A DNA stretch of 32,432 nucleotides from Stephanodiscus triporus (GCA_036939755.1 JALLAZ010000026.1:1-32432), one strand, 5' to 3'. Shown: positions 12,601 through 27,600, counted from the stretch's first letter. Translations and numbers: made by a program. The notes: generated by a model from the sequence alone, not told the origin.

Positions 12601-15600
12601 CGTCTTCTCCGTCAATGACGGCGAATCCTACAGCATATCTAACGACAAAAAAACCAAGTGCGATTCCGACTAGTCTGCCTACGACATTCCCAAGCGACAA
12701 CCCTACTACGAGTAAACCAACGGTGGTGAATCCTACAGCAAATCCAACGACAACGAAACCAATCGCATTCCTGAGCACAAGACCACCTACGGCACCCCCA
12801 ACGTCTTCGAGACCCACACAATATGATGATCAAGTTATACTCTTGACTGATTTGTTAAGCAAAATAAGGGCTGAATTTCAAAAGCTGATCACGCCGGACA
12901 CCACAGGAACGTTTGCACTACCAGTTCCTGATGCAAATGTGTTTAAAGTTATCCGCCCCGCTGGTGCCATTTGCGAAGGGAGCGACCGAGCGCTTTCGAT
13001 AGATATTGATCGTGATGGCATTTCCACTCTAAATTTGACAATATGCGCATTATTGGAGTTTCAATTGGAGGGTCCTTTCGTTTCAACGGGTCTTGTCAGT
13101 GCTATTGAAGATAGCATTCAAGTAGATATTTTGGGATCGTTCATGCTCAAGGGGGCACTCATGTTTGGAGCTCGGCTGATAGTACAAAAAAACAACAGTA
13201 CTGTAACTGCGACAATCGAATTAGATCCTATCTCCATGGAATTTTCTGTCGTCAGTGATCTCGATGCCGTGGTATCGTTTGGGTTGCTTGAGCTCGAAGG
13301 GAATGGAAAAGTGGATATGTTTGGAACAGCAGAACTTGCATATTGTCCGAGCTGCAACGGAGCATATCGAAACTTTTCGTCAGTAAACAACACGTCGTTT
13401 TACTTTGACCTGTTGTTTCGCTACTCTCTTACGTCGTCAATTGCACTGAGTGCCGGCATATCTGGGGTTGAATTGGACACCGGCCTCATGCTAAGCATAA
13501 GCGATAACAATGTCTTTGATAACACTCCTCCAACCATCGTCAAGCCTGACGCCGCAGCACTGAGAGATCTTCTCAAATTCTCACCCGAGAATGCTTTGGC
13601 GATGTTGCGTTTAATTGATAGTGAGTGCATAGCAACACACTTTTGCTTCATAGCATCTGATTGTCTGGCTTATATTCGTCTTGATGTTTTCCTTTCGCAG
13701 CACTCCTGGTAGAAGCCCTGAGGAATAAAGCGTTTGAAGAAAACATTCCCCTTATGGACACGTCGTTAAAAGATATCTTCAAGTTTGCCAAAGCATTCAA
13801 TGACAACCTCTTCGAATTTTTTGTGAGTAGCCGCCAAGCGATTGGTATTCATCCTTTTGCCTTCCTTTTCTTTCTGATGATTGAGTTTTATCACCTCTCA
13901 GGTAAGGGTGGAAGATTGGGAAAGTCGTGGTAAAAAGAGCCTGATGATAGAGTCCGCAAACGGAAACGCATCGAATATTAATAGAACTGAGACTTTTGAG
14001 CTCTATGTATTGTACGATGAATTGAGCACAAATCCCATTGCAGAGAACGCGAAAAATCTTCGCAATCAAGCGCAAGAAGATGGTAACTCATTATGTATAA
14101 TCACCTTCCCCATATGGAGTAATAGTTCAGCATGGATTGAATCTGTCAAGACGAGCGTTACGAATGTCACTGGTGCTGGTGACTGCAATATTAGCATTTG
14201 TCTTACCAGTGAATGTACCCCCACTCTAAACAATGCCAAGGACGAGATTTTGGGATTTGAAAATTGCGAATGTGACATAGCGATTGAGGTTGATGACGCG
14301 AACGGCAAATTCTCGCTGTACACCGTCGCCTATTACGATGCCGATCAGACTAGGCCAAACATTATCACACTTGTAGGGCTGTTTGAGTTATACTCTTCGT
14401 GGGGAAACGAAGGGGCGCCAACTGGATCAAAAGATTTCTACGGCATTCCAATCAATGACGCCGCGTATCCCAATATGGTTCCACGCTTTAGGACCCTTCA
14501 CGACCTCGCTGATCGCATGGGCCAAGTGCTGACCAGAGCTACGTCAATAAACACGATAGTCACCACAAAGTACACACCGGGCAATCCAGGTTCACTCATC
14601 TTTGGAATAGATTTCGACATCGACATGAAGACGCCACCAAATGGTCTATCATTTAGTTCTGATTTAGCGCTTGGAGACCTGGCCAGTGTCGCAGTAGAAA
14701 AGGCCAGCTTTGATCTTTCAGGACGGATTCGTGTTGCTGCAGAGTTTGGGATAGTCTTTGGTCCAGATGAGAAAAGTCAAATAAATTTGGTTGGAGAATT
14801 CAAAAATGATACCTCTTGCAACATCACTGCCTTCAATGTTACCATCCACTATGAGAAAAACAACACCAAAGGCAATGACACGATTGTTTTAGTCCCGAGA
14901 TGTAACATCAGCGACAAATTAAGAAGTTTGAAAGAGGCATTCGACAACTCAAAACTGAAGAGTAATGTCAATGTCAGCGAGATCGGGTCTTCGGGCCTTT
15001 TTGCACTGACATTTGATTCTGACTATAGCTATGCAAAAGTAACAGTGGCCAAAGAGGACGAAGACAATCTGAAAAAATTTGGTCTTGTCAATGTCACTGA
15101 AAAGAAGGCACCTTTCCAGTTTACAATTGGGCTATTCGAAATCACAGCAGAAATTAAAGTGACCGGCAATGCAGATGTAACTGCCAATGTTGCCGATGTC
15201 TTAGAAGTGACCGCAGACGTCGATGCAGATCTTTTCGGACGAGTCCAATTCTCAGCTGGAAAGCGGGGACAGTTGATTCCTTTTGATGACTGGCTAGCGG
15301 CGCTGATTGCCGTGAAAGACAATTCCTCCGAATACTATGTGAAAGACTTCGCAGTTGCATCACTTACTCTGGATGGAAGAATTGAAGGAACTGTCTCAGT
15401 TGAAGCTTTAGGGCTCAGCACCAACGCAATGGGATACTTGATGAAACCTTACAAGCTCGACCTGCTAAGCCTAGGGGGGACAGTTTCCGAATCGGAAAGG
15501 CGTTTGGCTTCGAAGTTGCTTCACAAGCCTCAATTTGTGTTGGATGTTAACTTGCCCAAGTTTGGAGACCTTCGAAACCTGAGCTTTGGAGATGTGATCA

Positions 15601-18600
15601 AGCTTCTTAATCAGGCGTTGGAGTTGCTAGTTGGACCAGAAGAAGCCGATACAGTTGAATCTTGCTCGGGTGGCCTGCTTGGACACGACGTCTTTACGTA
15701 TAAAGTTCCTGTCATTGGTGTGAGTGCATGCGATTTTGCAGGAGTCTTGAAGGTCGTTGTAGACGCAGTAGACAAGCTTGCGAAAGAATGCGTAGGCTGC
15801 ACCGAGAGCCAAGGAGCGAACTCTGCGAAGGATCCTACATTTCAAGCTCTACAGGTCAAGCTAAAGAATCTTTTGCAAGGTAACGTTGTATTTGTGTGAA
15901 TACTAATTTGGTTTACAATGGCAATTCTGACACAATCCCTTTGTCCGAAATCGCTATCAATCAAGATGGCCTTGGCGGCTCGCCTAGTGTTGAAATGAAC
16001 ACTAGCTCTGGTTCTGAACGTTCGAACCTTGAGTGGGATATAAAATTAGAATGGAGCATCGAAGAGGCAAAATCCCTTGGAATAGATTTAGAGGAAATCC
16101 TTGCCGGGCTTGATTCTAGTGGCGAATTTGGAACCTTCGCCAAAGGGCTTGTGACATTTGAAGGAGGGGCGCTTGTAGAGATTAATGGCCGCATATCGTT
16201 TACACTTGGTCTGGGGTTGGAGTACAGTCGAACACGCCAAACCAAAATAGTCCCATACATCAAAGGCAATACGGGGCTAGATATCGAGTTTTCAATTGAA
16301 ACTGAAGTAGATTTTGAGTGTTCCATTGGGCCGTTCGGCGCACATGTTTCTGGAGGCGTCACCGTCGACAACTTTGGGAATCGTCTTAAAATATCCTTTG
16401 GGCTGAGTGACAAACTCAATTACTATCTTTCTAGCGATAGCTCACTCGCACGAGACGGATATGTTGCAACCCCCTCAATAGTAGACCTCGTTGACCGATT
16501 CGATGTTGCTATTGCTGGACGAGTGATGGGAAACATCGAACTGAACCTTAATGTTCCGGAGCCATCAAAAGCGCGTGCTCTCATTCGATTCGTAGGCGAT
16601 GTCAACCTTTTGCTGGACCCATTGACAAGAAACGGTGCATTTGCCATTTTTTACGAAGTTGAAGTTGAGCTGAAAATTCCGAGCTTTATCGGTGCGTGGT
16701 TTTGGTCCTGTGCCGTGTGGTTTCTTCTTCGTCAAATTCACCGTTTGCATCTGTCTGACTATTCTCCGCGCTCTTCCAAACAGATATATTGCTTATGGAT
16801 CCCAAGTAAGTTGGTGGTTGTTACCCCGTTTATATAAATTTTCATTCTCTGACTCCATTTGGTTGATTTGTTGCTTTCACGGCTGGTACAACAGCTCCAT
16901 AATCAATTCAATTGATGGATTACTCAGCCAGTTGGAAAAATACAGCTTTGGAGATAATGGTGTTGTATCAAAGTTCAGTGTACCAATAATCAAAGAATCC
17001 CTATCCAAAGCGTTAGATGCGGGAACAAGTTCAAATCCAATCGCGAAAACCCGGAATGCCATTGTTGGTGCACTGCGGGAAGTCATTGATGGCTACGATG
17101 AGAATGACAGTGACTTGACCGTTGCTGACCTCTTATCGATTGGGTTCAATAAGGTACTTAGAGGCATTGATGTTTTGGCTGCAGAGAAATCGGTTACAAC
17201 CACATATTATGAAGTTGATGAGTGTGGTGCCTTTGTTGGGCAAAGTGGTGAATATGATAAGGACAAGAGAATCACGTCTCTCATGTGGATGATTCCATTA
17301 GGTAAGCATCATAGGGGAATTAGTTTTATGATTTTCTATGGATCGTCAAATGATCAACATGTTGCGCTTAGGCCAAAAATACGACGTTACTCTACCCGAG
17401 CTTGACTTTGAGATAGGAAACGATAATTTCCCCCTTCAAGTCGCGGTCAATGGTGGAACACCACCAGTGTTACAAATTGAATGGGAGTTTAATCTTGCCT
17501 TTGGCTTCGATGAAGAGACAGGGTAAGCTATGGAGTTGGTTGTTTTTGATGCATTCAACATTGTGCTAATATTTGCGTCAACGTTCAGCTTCTTCCTTTA
17601 TACATTTCCCGGTGAGGACGATGAGATTTTCATCAAGGCTAGCCTCTTAGCACCTATCGGTGATGTGGATGCCAAGCTACTGTACTTTTTGGACTTTCAA
17701 CTAATGAATGGTAAGTCGCTCGGTCATGCGGCATCTCTTTCACTTACCGCCTGTGATCTTTCTAAGAACTGCGCAGTAAATGTTGGCTTTGGCGCGGGAG
17801 TGTTCATCGACATGGACAAAGACGTTGCATTACGCCTCACGCCAGCGCGGGTTTCAACTGCGAAGCCTACTGCAGGGGGGCCAACGCCAAGCCCAACAAC
17901 AAGGACGACAACGTCAAGCCCAACAACAACTTGCATCAAACCAACTGAAGATACTACTTTCTATGGACGTATCAGCCGCGACGACTTCAAGAAGATCATA
18001 AACAAGAAAGATTTGTTCCAGATCTGTGCTGCTGCAGCCGGAGGGCTCACAGCAGTTAGTGCAACTGTTGGGATTTCAGGAGTAGGGGCAGCAGACAAAT
18101 ATATTCCAAAGCTAGTAATGGGGCACATAGATGCGATCGTGAAAAAAGAAGTAAGAATCGGCGCTACATCCAAAAGGAGGGGACGGACGATGAAGGAATC
18201 AGACCGCCGCAGGCTTGAAAGTTCAATCGAACCATATTCTCACCGAGCACTTCGGATGTTGTCAGGCTGCGCAGAAGATATACTGCCTGATGGATTTGGC
18301 CCAAGCTGCGAAGTACATCAAAATGGATTTGCATGTGCCAAGCTATCGAAAATTCAAATCGATGGAGGTCCATTGGCAGAATTGGTAGGAGGGGTGCTGG
18401 ACAACGTAAAGAAGAATTTTGACGATATTGCTAAACCTCTGCTCCAAGTTGATGAACGGTTACCTGGTATTAGCGATATTTATGGGAAACGGTGCGTCCC
18501 CTCATTTCCTTTCACGGTGATTTTGTTTGTTGATGACCTCATTCAACTAGTCCATTGATAACATTTATCTCTAGCGTGAGCATTTTGGACGTAGCGGAAT

Positions 18601-21600
18601 TGCATCCGAAAACCAAGACAGCAGTTCCAATTGTGCGGAAAGTTATATCCCTTTACCGTCAGATGACATCATTTGCTGATCAATTTAATGGTGAAAACAT
18701 TGATGTGGCAGACGAGTGCACTTTCACCCCCGAAAATGGGTATGTCATCTTTGCCTCCGCAAACCGTATGCCTCCTCTTTTTGTAAAAAAACTGAAACCC
18801 GTTCTCTTTGACTTGCACAGAATGGTTTGCACAGGAGGACTGACAGATTTTGCCTCAAATGACGGCAGTGGAAGATTGCTGCACATGTCTCGGGAGATGG
18901 AAGAAGTATTTGTCACATATGATGCGTGGGGCCATCCAATCAGTCCCCAACACAGGTTTTTATTAGACACTTGCACCGGGCTATTCACCCCGCCAGATTG
19001 CATAGGTGATTGTACTGGATGCACGACCACGGCAATAAAAATCAAGTGCAAAGCAAGGAAGCTGAGTTGTAAGGGCAAGTCCATACAAGGTATAACTTTC
19101 CCGTTCATGTCTGATCCGATTAAAGTTATGGACCTACTCAATGGGGGAGATATCCAGTAAGTTTCTCTCTCTGCTTCTGATCGCTTTACTGGCTGGCGTC
19201 TCACTTGTGCCCAATCCCCACACTGAACCTGTATAATTTGACACAAGAATACTTGAGTTTCATCCGCCACCCTTCTCGTTGGTTTTCGAATTACAGCTTA
19301 GAGCTGTTATCTATACTCCACCAACTGTGGAACTTGTAGTCACGTTTGGAGTCAGCCTGACATTAGATTATGCTCTAGTTTTGGATTCCAAAGGCATCAG
19401 AGAGGCAGTGCAGGAGGAAAACCCTATCAAGGCACTCAACAGTTTTGCTTTTAGAGATACCTTTGATGGAGTTGATACACCCTTGCTGGTGTTTGAAATT
19501 AGTGTCACTGCGTCGGTGTCAGTTTCAGCTGTAATAGTCAAAATTGGTGTGAGCGGAGGAATCACAATTGTCATTGAGTTTGATTTCTATGACCCAAACC
19601 CAGCCACTTCGGGTGGTCTAATCCGACCATTTGAGCTTATCAGCATTAGTCCAAATCCACTCGATTGGTTTGAGGTCACAATCAGAGCCTTCGCGAGAAT
19701 ATCCTTCTATGTACAAGTTGGGTTATTCCTCGGATTTTTTAAAAAAATTCTTTATGAATACAGCGTGACCTTTGACATCGTCATCATAGATTCTCTAAAG
19801 ATCACCCCTACGCTTAAGGGACGGGTAGCCACGATAGACTCACCAGGGACAGTAACAGTCTTTTGTGACGAGTGTCAAGGAAAAAAAGACATAATATGCA
19901 AACACATGGATGGCGGGTCCGGAGATGAGACTGTACAATGTTGGCAGTCTGAAAGAGAGTATCCAATCATCGCTTACTTTGAACAGGTTACCAGCCTTAT
20001 AGCAGCACAAGGACAAAGCGACGATACACTGACGATAAATTGTATTGCGAGTGCATTTGACGTATCCTCGAAAAATAAGATCGTGCTGGATTATAAGCAG
20101 TGTGAAATATACAATGACGAGCTAAAGATTGGTGGTGAATTTGTCGTTGCAACCGAAGGACCACTCAGAATCAATTCTTCGGTACTAACACGTGGAATAA
20201 TTCATCTACCAACGCCTGCACAGGATTTCCTCACGGTCACTGTTTCTCAAAGATGCAATGCCATATGGACGCTCCACGGGGACGCTGCCGTAAATATAAT
20301 GGGAAGTCAGCTTGGCCCTAATTGTATGGTTGAGGCTCACGGAGGTAAACAAGAGTCCCAACTGGTTGTTTATCTGACCTCTTCTGACTGCGTGAATAGA
20401 AATGTTACTTTAGCTCTCTTAGGTTCTTCTGAGCCGCGTGGTGTAGTTTACATCAACGATGTCAAGAGGGTCATGTTCAACAGTGCAATTTACACTGATT
20501 TTGTCATTGAAGATCGCACTACAGACTGCGACAACCACATACATGTCAATGAGACATCACGGTTTGTCAAATCTATCGAAATAAATACATTTGGGGGAAG
20601 TGATACAATAGTGATTGGAAGTAGAGATCAACCATATGAGGATGTTATTCACGCCGACATCATCATTGATGGCGGCGATGGACCTCGAGATAACATCGTT
20701 GTTCATGATGGAAGCACCAAACCAAAGAATCAAACATTATCCGCAACATCAATTTTGGGCATTCAAGAGATCGGAACCTTTTTTTACAAAGGCATTGAGA
20801 GCATGGATTTCAACCTGGGCCAATTCGTTAATGCGGAAGTAACTGCAACGCTTGTTGACTTTGAACTAACAATCCGGTACAGCAATTCCAATTCCAATAA
20901 AATCCTTTCCACATCAACTGGGGGGCCAATAAACATCTTCAGCGCCGGCAACAGCAGCGAAAATATCAAAGCGAGAAATTCTGGGGGGGACGTCTTTATA
21001 TATGTTGGGGTCGGCAACCATGTTTTTGACATTTCCGACTCCATCGGAGATGTGTCAATTCAAACTTCTGGCGGTGATAATGATATGTCTATAAATAGGG
21101 TTGGAGGGGATTTGAGCATCATATGTCTTAACTCAGGAAATGATCACATTGTAGTAAATCTTACTGATGGGGATCAAACCATTGCAACAAATTCAGGAAA
21201 CGATACCATCATAATCCATTCTGTTAACGATAGAACAATGCTCACTATCAATGCGGGAGAGAATGGCACAAACAAGGTTCGCGATGACCATAACTATATT
21301 GAAATTGATGGACTATTCGCGGCCAGCGCATCGATCATTGGTGGCCACGGAAATGATGTTATTACAGTGAACAATGCCACCGGGTCAGAGGGTTCGTCAA
21401 AGTCTTCTCTTTTCAAAAGAGAGCGATTCCTTTCCGCCTCATCCTATTTCCTTGACATCTCGACTGGTAATGGAGATGACTCACTATACTTCAAAACCAC
21501 TCCAGCGTGCACTATGGAAATAGATACCGGAGGTGACAACGATATCATTCGGATATATGGTCTTGGGCTTGGCACTAACGCTACAATACTGGGTGGAAGC

Positions 21601-24600
21601 GGTAATGACACACTTCAAATTGATGGACGTTCTGGTCAGTACCCCCTCGTAAAAAATACAATTGATGGTACTTCTCTGAATTGGAATGGTGGAAACGATA
21701 CAGATCGTTTAGAGGCATACTTTGTCTCTGCTGGCAATACAAATTTGAACTTATTTGGAGACAATGATGGTCCGAATTATGTGACCCTCAACTGCGCTGA
21801 CATCGCTTGCGTTGTCTTGTCTAGAGATACCTTCTTGGCCAACATGTGAGTTCTTATTGTAATTGCATGCCTTGTTTGTTCGGAACTTGGGACCCATTCT
21901 CATCTTTTTCCTGGGCACTCTTTTAGTCACGACCCCCGTAACAAGGAATCGTCATTGGAACGAGTTAACACCAACAAAGCCACACAGAGTATTACATCTC
22001 TGCTCCTGTTTCTGAATGGAGGAAATAACGAAGTACACTTTGATGACACAATCGGAACGATGGTGAGGATAGTGCACAACTGCTCTGACGTTACTACTTT
22101 GAGCAACTGATGTCTAATTCAATTCTCTATTAAACTTTCCAGGATGTATTTGGTGGCCCTGACAATGGTGAGTCTTGTTGAGTGAGTGTGTATTTGTCCG
22201 ACCACTTAAGGTCACACTGACATCTTGTATTCGCTGTCGAGTATCTTAGACACGTTTAAGCTTGGGCAGATGTTCAACTCTGAGCGAAACGAATCATATG
22301 GAGTATCTATCGCCGATCCAATTGAATACACTCTTACAACAAAAGGATTTCTCAGCGATGGCTGCAGTCATCCCGTGACGATAAACGGCGGCTATGGCAA
22401 TGATAATTTTGATATACTTCGAAATAAATGTGTGTTAGACCTCAATGGTGATAGCGACAATGACAGTTTTGTCGTCCGATCTTTCGCCGCTCCTGAGATA
22501 CGTTCATCTGGCGAAGTCATAAATACGACAGGAAATATCACCATCAAAGTTTGTGGTGAAAGTGCCGCTATTGCCAGCGACAATGATTTCACTTGTGGGG
22601 ACAACCGAATCGCTGTTGAGCCACCCGCCAATCCCGATTATCTTGTGAATAGCCTGGTTGACATTGATGGAGGAACAGGCACGGACCGCCTGACACTTGT
22701 TGGCACAGAGTTTGGGGACAAGTATGTCATTCAAGATGGGAAAGTCTTTGGTGGTGGCTTGTCAATCAAATTTACAAACATTGATCTGTTGGACGTGGCA
22801 GCGCAAGAAGGCGACGATGAAATTTATGTGCTTTCGACAAATCCATCACTCCTGTTGTCTCTGTACGGGGGACTGGGCTCAGACACGTTTGTCATTGCAC
22901 CAGATAGTGTTGAACCAGTCGTATCTAAGAATCTCAGGGGTCATCGTGGAATCTTGGAGCACAATATCACTTCAACTGATCCGATGTACATCGGCTTGAA
23001 AGTCAGAGGTTTACAATGTGATGTATTAGATAATGATGGCGATTATGGGTATATGAGTGTCGTTGATCAAGGGGGATTCCATCTAATGACAGAGGATGGT
23101 GATGGCTCGTTCATCTTTTTCGTTTACCCAACTGCCCCACCTCAAGATGATGTAGTGGTTAATGTTGTAGCTCCTGCTGCACTTGACAAGAAACGTTGGG
23201 TGCTTGTAAATGGTGAAGATGCTACCGTCTTGAACTTTAATGCTAGTGATGGAATGAAACCCCAGGCAGTGAATGTCACTTATAATCCGGAGGTGATGAA
23301 GCTGGACATAACAGAGAAAAATCTATTACTCAAGATACTTGTTGACTTGGACGGAGGAAACACTCAAGATGCGCGATTTAATCGAACCGAGCAGTCATTG
23401 CTTCCTATTGACATTCGACTCCTTCCTTCTCTCAATAATACTAACGGTGCCAAATCTGTGTCTGTTGTTGAGAAAAATGGTGGTACCGCCGTTATGGAAG
23501 GCCCAAACGGCTTCAACTCCACCTACGACGTGTATCTCCGTCCATGTAATGAGACGCTCTTTGCTGATATCGAAGTTACCATGAAGATGTCTGTTCCAGG
23601 CCAACTTACGCTGAGCCCAGCTGTACTCTTTTGGTCTCATTTCAGTGATAAGTGCAAAGCGTCAGTTGAGGTAGCGGCGCTTGATGATAATTTCTCAGAG
23701 GGAGACCATTACGTGAATATCCAACACTTTGTCAATAGCATTAATGGTGATCCAATACTTTTGGCAGACAACAGTGTTCTCGTTGCAGAAAATATCTTGG
23801 TGCAAATCTATGATGATGATACTGGAGGTGTGATCATTCGTGAGAGTAACGGCATCACCGCTCTAATGGAAATGAATGAGACTGATAACAATGGAACTGT
23901 ACCACCACAGCTCTACAAGGATGAGTACTATGTCAGACTTACTCGAGCGCCTGTCGGGAGTGTTGAAATTGACGTTTCATCTATTGCAGTCGCAACGGAC
24001 TACCGTAGCTCATTCACGCCAAAAAGCAGAAATTTTATGAAGCGAACGCAAGTTTATGTAAATGAAAGTGAGACTGCCAAATTGATCTTCAGTTCCACGA
24101 ATTGGTCAACAGAAGTCCTCCTTGTGGTGTCAGCAATAGACGACGAGATCGAGGAGGGCGTCGACTGGCTCAATTTTGCATCTCAGCCTTCGAATTTGGT
24201 GAGTAACATCTATTTTGTTTGTACCCTATCCCAGAAAAGAAAGCTGAATCCACAAATGTTTTTGCTTTGACAAAACTGAAACAGGGATTAATCCAAGGCC
24301 CACTTATCATTTCTGGAGGTGAATCTCCCTTTGTACCCCCATTAGGCGATCCAATCATGCTACCAAATGAGACCAATCCAACTTACTTCCAAGTGCCCTC
24401 AAATGTAATTATTGATAATACAAATGCACTTGTCATTGAATCCAACCAAGTAGACAAAATCATCTTCAACAATTTGGACATTCGTGGCGACTATGCTTCC
24501 GTTGGCGTTTTTGACTCATCTTTATTCGATGGTATGAATATGGCAAAAGATATATTTGTATCATCTTCTGGTCCGTTCCGTGGAGTCAAATATGAAGGAA

Positions 24601-27600
24601 TCGAAATTATAACGTTTTTTTTGGGAGACGGGGTGGACTCAATCACAGTACTGAACACTACCGAGGCCATTCATATAATGAATCTTGGAGGGAACAATGA
24701 CACTGTCAATGTTGAGTCGCTTTCCGGGCCGTTGCTTATCAATGGAGAACGCGGCAATGATACAGTTTATGTTTCATCAGATGATGCGAAATTAGAACTC
24801 ATTGATGCGCTGCTTACATTTGATGGCGGAAATGACGGAGGCGATATCTTGATATTGAATAATACAGGTGACAGCGAGATCGATGACGTCTTAATTGTCA
24901 CCCATCTCATGGTGCAAGTCGAGAGCATGCGATCTGGCTTTGTCAATAATGACTTTGATACAAACCCAGTATTGCCTCAGGAGAGTTTCCTTATTAATTT
25001 ACGGAATGCTACCAGCGGAGCATTCACTCTTTTTGTGGATGATCCTAAAGACCCTGGAATAAAAAATGTGTCTATCCCATACCCTACAAGTGCAGAGATC
25101 ATTGAACAAAATCTTACCACGCTACTTCTTGGGAGTCCATATGCCAAGGACTGCGGTACGAGTGGAAAGTCATTCTGCGCCAGTCCTGTTGCAGTGAGGC
25201 GGCTTGGTCACAGTGATACATTTGCAATTTTCTTTTTAGGGGAAAGACTTAATGCCCGTGTTAGTCTTTTATATGAAACAGATCGGTTGATTGACTTTTA
25301 CAGTGAACGATACAAGAACGTCACCAATGACATTCTACATGTGACATCTGATATTGCATACACAAATGTCGACGTGTTAAGGATTTATACGGGAAAACAA
25401 GATATCGTTGCAAATATCAGGGGAACATCTGCAGAGACATTCATTGAATTCCAGAATGGCGATGATAAAGTGTTTGTGTCCTCTGATGCAAATGAAACTG
25501 TATCCACGGCAGCTTCCACAGACCATTTGCTTGGTGTTCTTGATTACATTGAAGGGAATTTGCACTTACAATGCAACAAAGGTCGTCACAGGCTGCTCAT
25601 TTCTGATGCATTTAGCTCAATTGCAAAGGGCTCAGTTTTGCATGGCCCCGCTATTCTTACTAATTCAAGCTTGGAGAATCTAGCTTCGGATCTTGGAAAC
25701 ATCTACTATTCGGCTAACGGTGGCAATTGGTACGATGGAATAACAATATGGCTTGGAGTAGAAGGGGACATGCTCGACATTACATCCGTTCAAGCCTTGG
25801 GTCCAAATCGCACAATGACTAGTGTTCATTCCGGCAATGGTACCGACACTCTCATCATGACTGTTGAAGCGTCCGACTATTCTCTATTGGTTGCCAATGG
25901 CCAGGGTGATGACGACTTGTTAGACGCTTCCAATTCGTCTCTCCCAGTTATTCTATTTGGTGATGGTGGCAACGACACACTCCGTGGTGGAAGTAACAGG
26001 GATGTTTTGTTTGGTGATTACGGAGAGGTTCGTTGGTTCGATGAGGATGGAGTTGTCGTCGCCAGGGTCGGGGGCGGAGGATACGGAGACTTCACTGACG
26101 GAGAATTGAGGCAGATCAGCCAGGTCAGAGGAATATTCCCACCGATTGATATTAATCATTTGGACTCGGGAAATGATATCGTTTATGGAAATGCAGGTCG
26201 CGATGTCATTTTTGGATGCGGGGGTGACTTAGATTTTTTGAATGGCGACGAAGGATCAGATTTACTGTTCGGAGACTTTGGTGTCATTCATTTTGCTTCT
26301 AATGCATCAGACGGAAACCTATTTGGAATCCTCTCTATTGATTCAGTGAACTGCACTCTTCATGGCGGCGGCAGGAACAATATCTCGGGTAATGCAGGCA
26401 ATGGTAAGATATGTGTTGTCTTTCTCTCTCTGAGCCTCAAGTCCGAAACAACTCACTCACTAAATATTGTTCTTGCATCAACCAACTTCAGACATTCTCA
26501 TTGGCGGAGGAGGCAGCACCAACTATTTGGAGGGGAATGACGGAAATGATTTGGCTATTGGGGACTGTGCTTCTATTGTATTCACCAGCCATTACTTCCT
26601 TGAAAGCATAACTTCGACATTCCCGTCCGTTGGAATGGCGGATGTGATAATGATGGGTGATGGAAATGACGTGGCGATTGGTGGGCGCGGTAATGACACT
26701 ATTGATGGTCATAACGGCACCAACATTCTCTTGGGAGACTCAGCTTTGATTCTCTTTTACGGTACGAAAATGGATGCTGGTTCGAGTCCAGACGCTGAAA
26801 ATTTCTGGGGAGTGCCCAAGAGCGTCGAAACAATCTATTGCGAACACGGCAATGAGGATGCCATTTACGGGGGGAACGGCACAGATTACATTATGGGCGG
26901 TTCGCTGGGTGATGAAGTTTATGCTCATGGGGGTGCAGATTTGGTATTGGGAGATCATGGAAAATTGGTTCTGTATGAGGATCCACCATACAAGCTAATG
27001 AATGTCACAACTACAAATGCTAACTGCACACCAGGACAAGACAAGATTTATCTCGGCGATGGCCCTGATATCGCATTTGGTGGCGCTCTAGGTGATACAA
27101 TAGACGGTGGTGCCGGACAGGACATTATCCTGGGAGATTTTGGGCTGTACAGGGATCAGGTTCACTTCCTTCCCAACCAGTTTTTTGAATCCATAACTGA
27201 TTATGATGACTTCGCAGGACCAGATACAATTGACGGAGGCTCAGATGACGACATTATTATGGGGCAGGAATCTGATGATACTATTGATGGAGGCAGTGGT
27301 TCGGACGACTTATACGGAGGTCATAGTAAACGCTTTGGTGAGTTACTTCTTTGCCTGCCTAATTGCTACAAGCTTATGAATGCAATCTGTTCATACTATT
27401 TTACGCCCCCCTCCCTTCCCCAGGCAAGGATACAAATGATACTGTGCAAGGGGGAGACGACGACGATGTGATCATGGGGGATAATGGAGAGATTTTGAGG
27501 GAGGTTAACTCTATCGAAACTTTATTCCCCTGGACTGTTCACATCTGGAAGTCATATCCAAGTCCGTTTGACATGGAGAAAATTCGCGACGTAAGGCGTT

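Larger units (their letters stand above)
4180..13560 (+). other. Repeated beta-rich module with 'DNxLFD ... FDxDIC' signature, about six copies
   Basis: Approximate places where the signature recurs: 4180-4440 (EDDDLFDYNP, then VKFDFDICSL after an intron), 5301-5465 (EDNNLFDSAEVLVSLDYDAC), 8629-8770 (VIGLDIDLCPL), 9544-9680 (SDSDIFTPPPPVIEYELDIC), 12241-12390 (KDDDILDNV) and 13420-13560 (SDNNVFDNTPPTIV). Each is preceded by a short amphipathic strand pair of the 'GxLxASLP' kind and usually followed by a helix such as CPIVNELKNAV. Copies are spaced unevenly and the last two lack the Cys. The acidic DD/DN turns could bind calcium. I recognise no named family. Confidence 0.55.
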
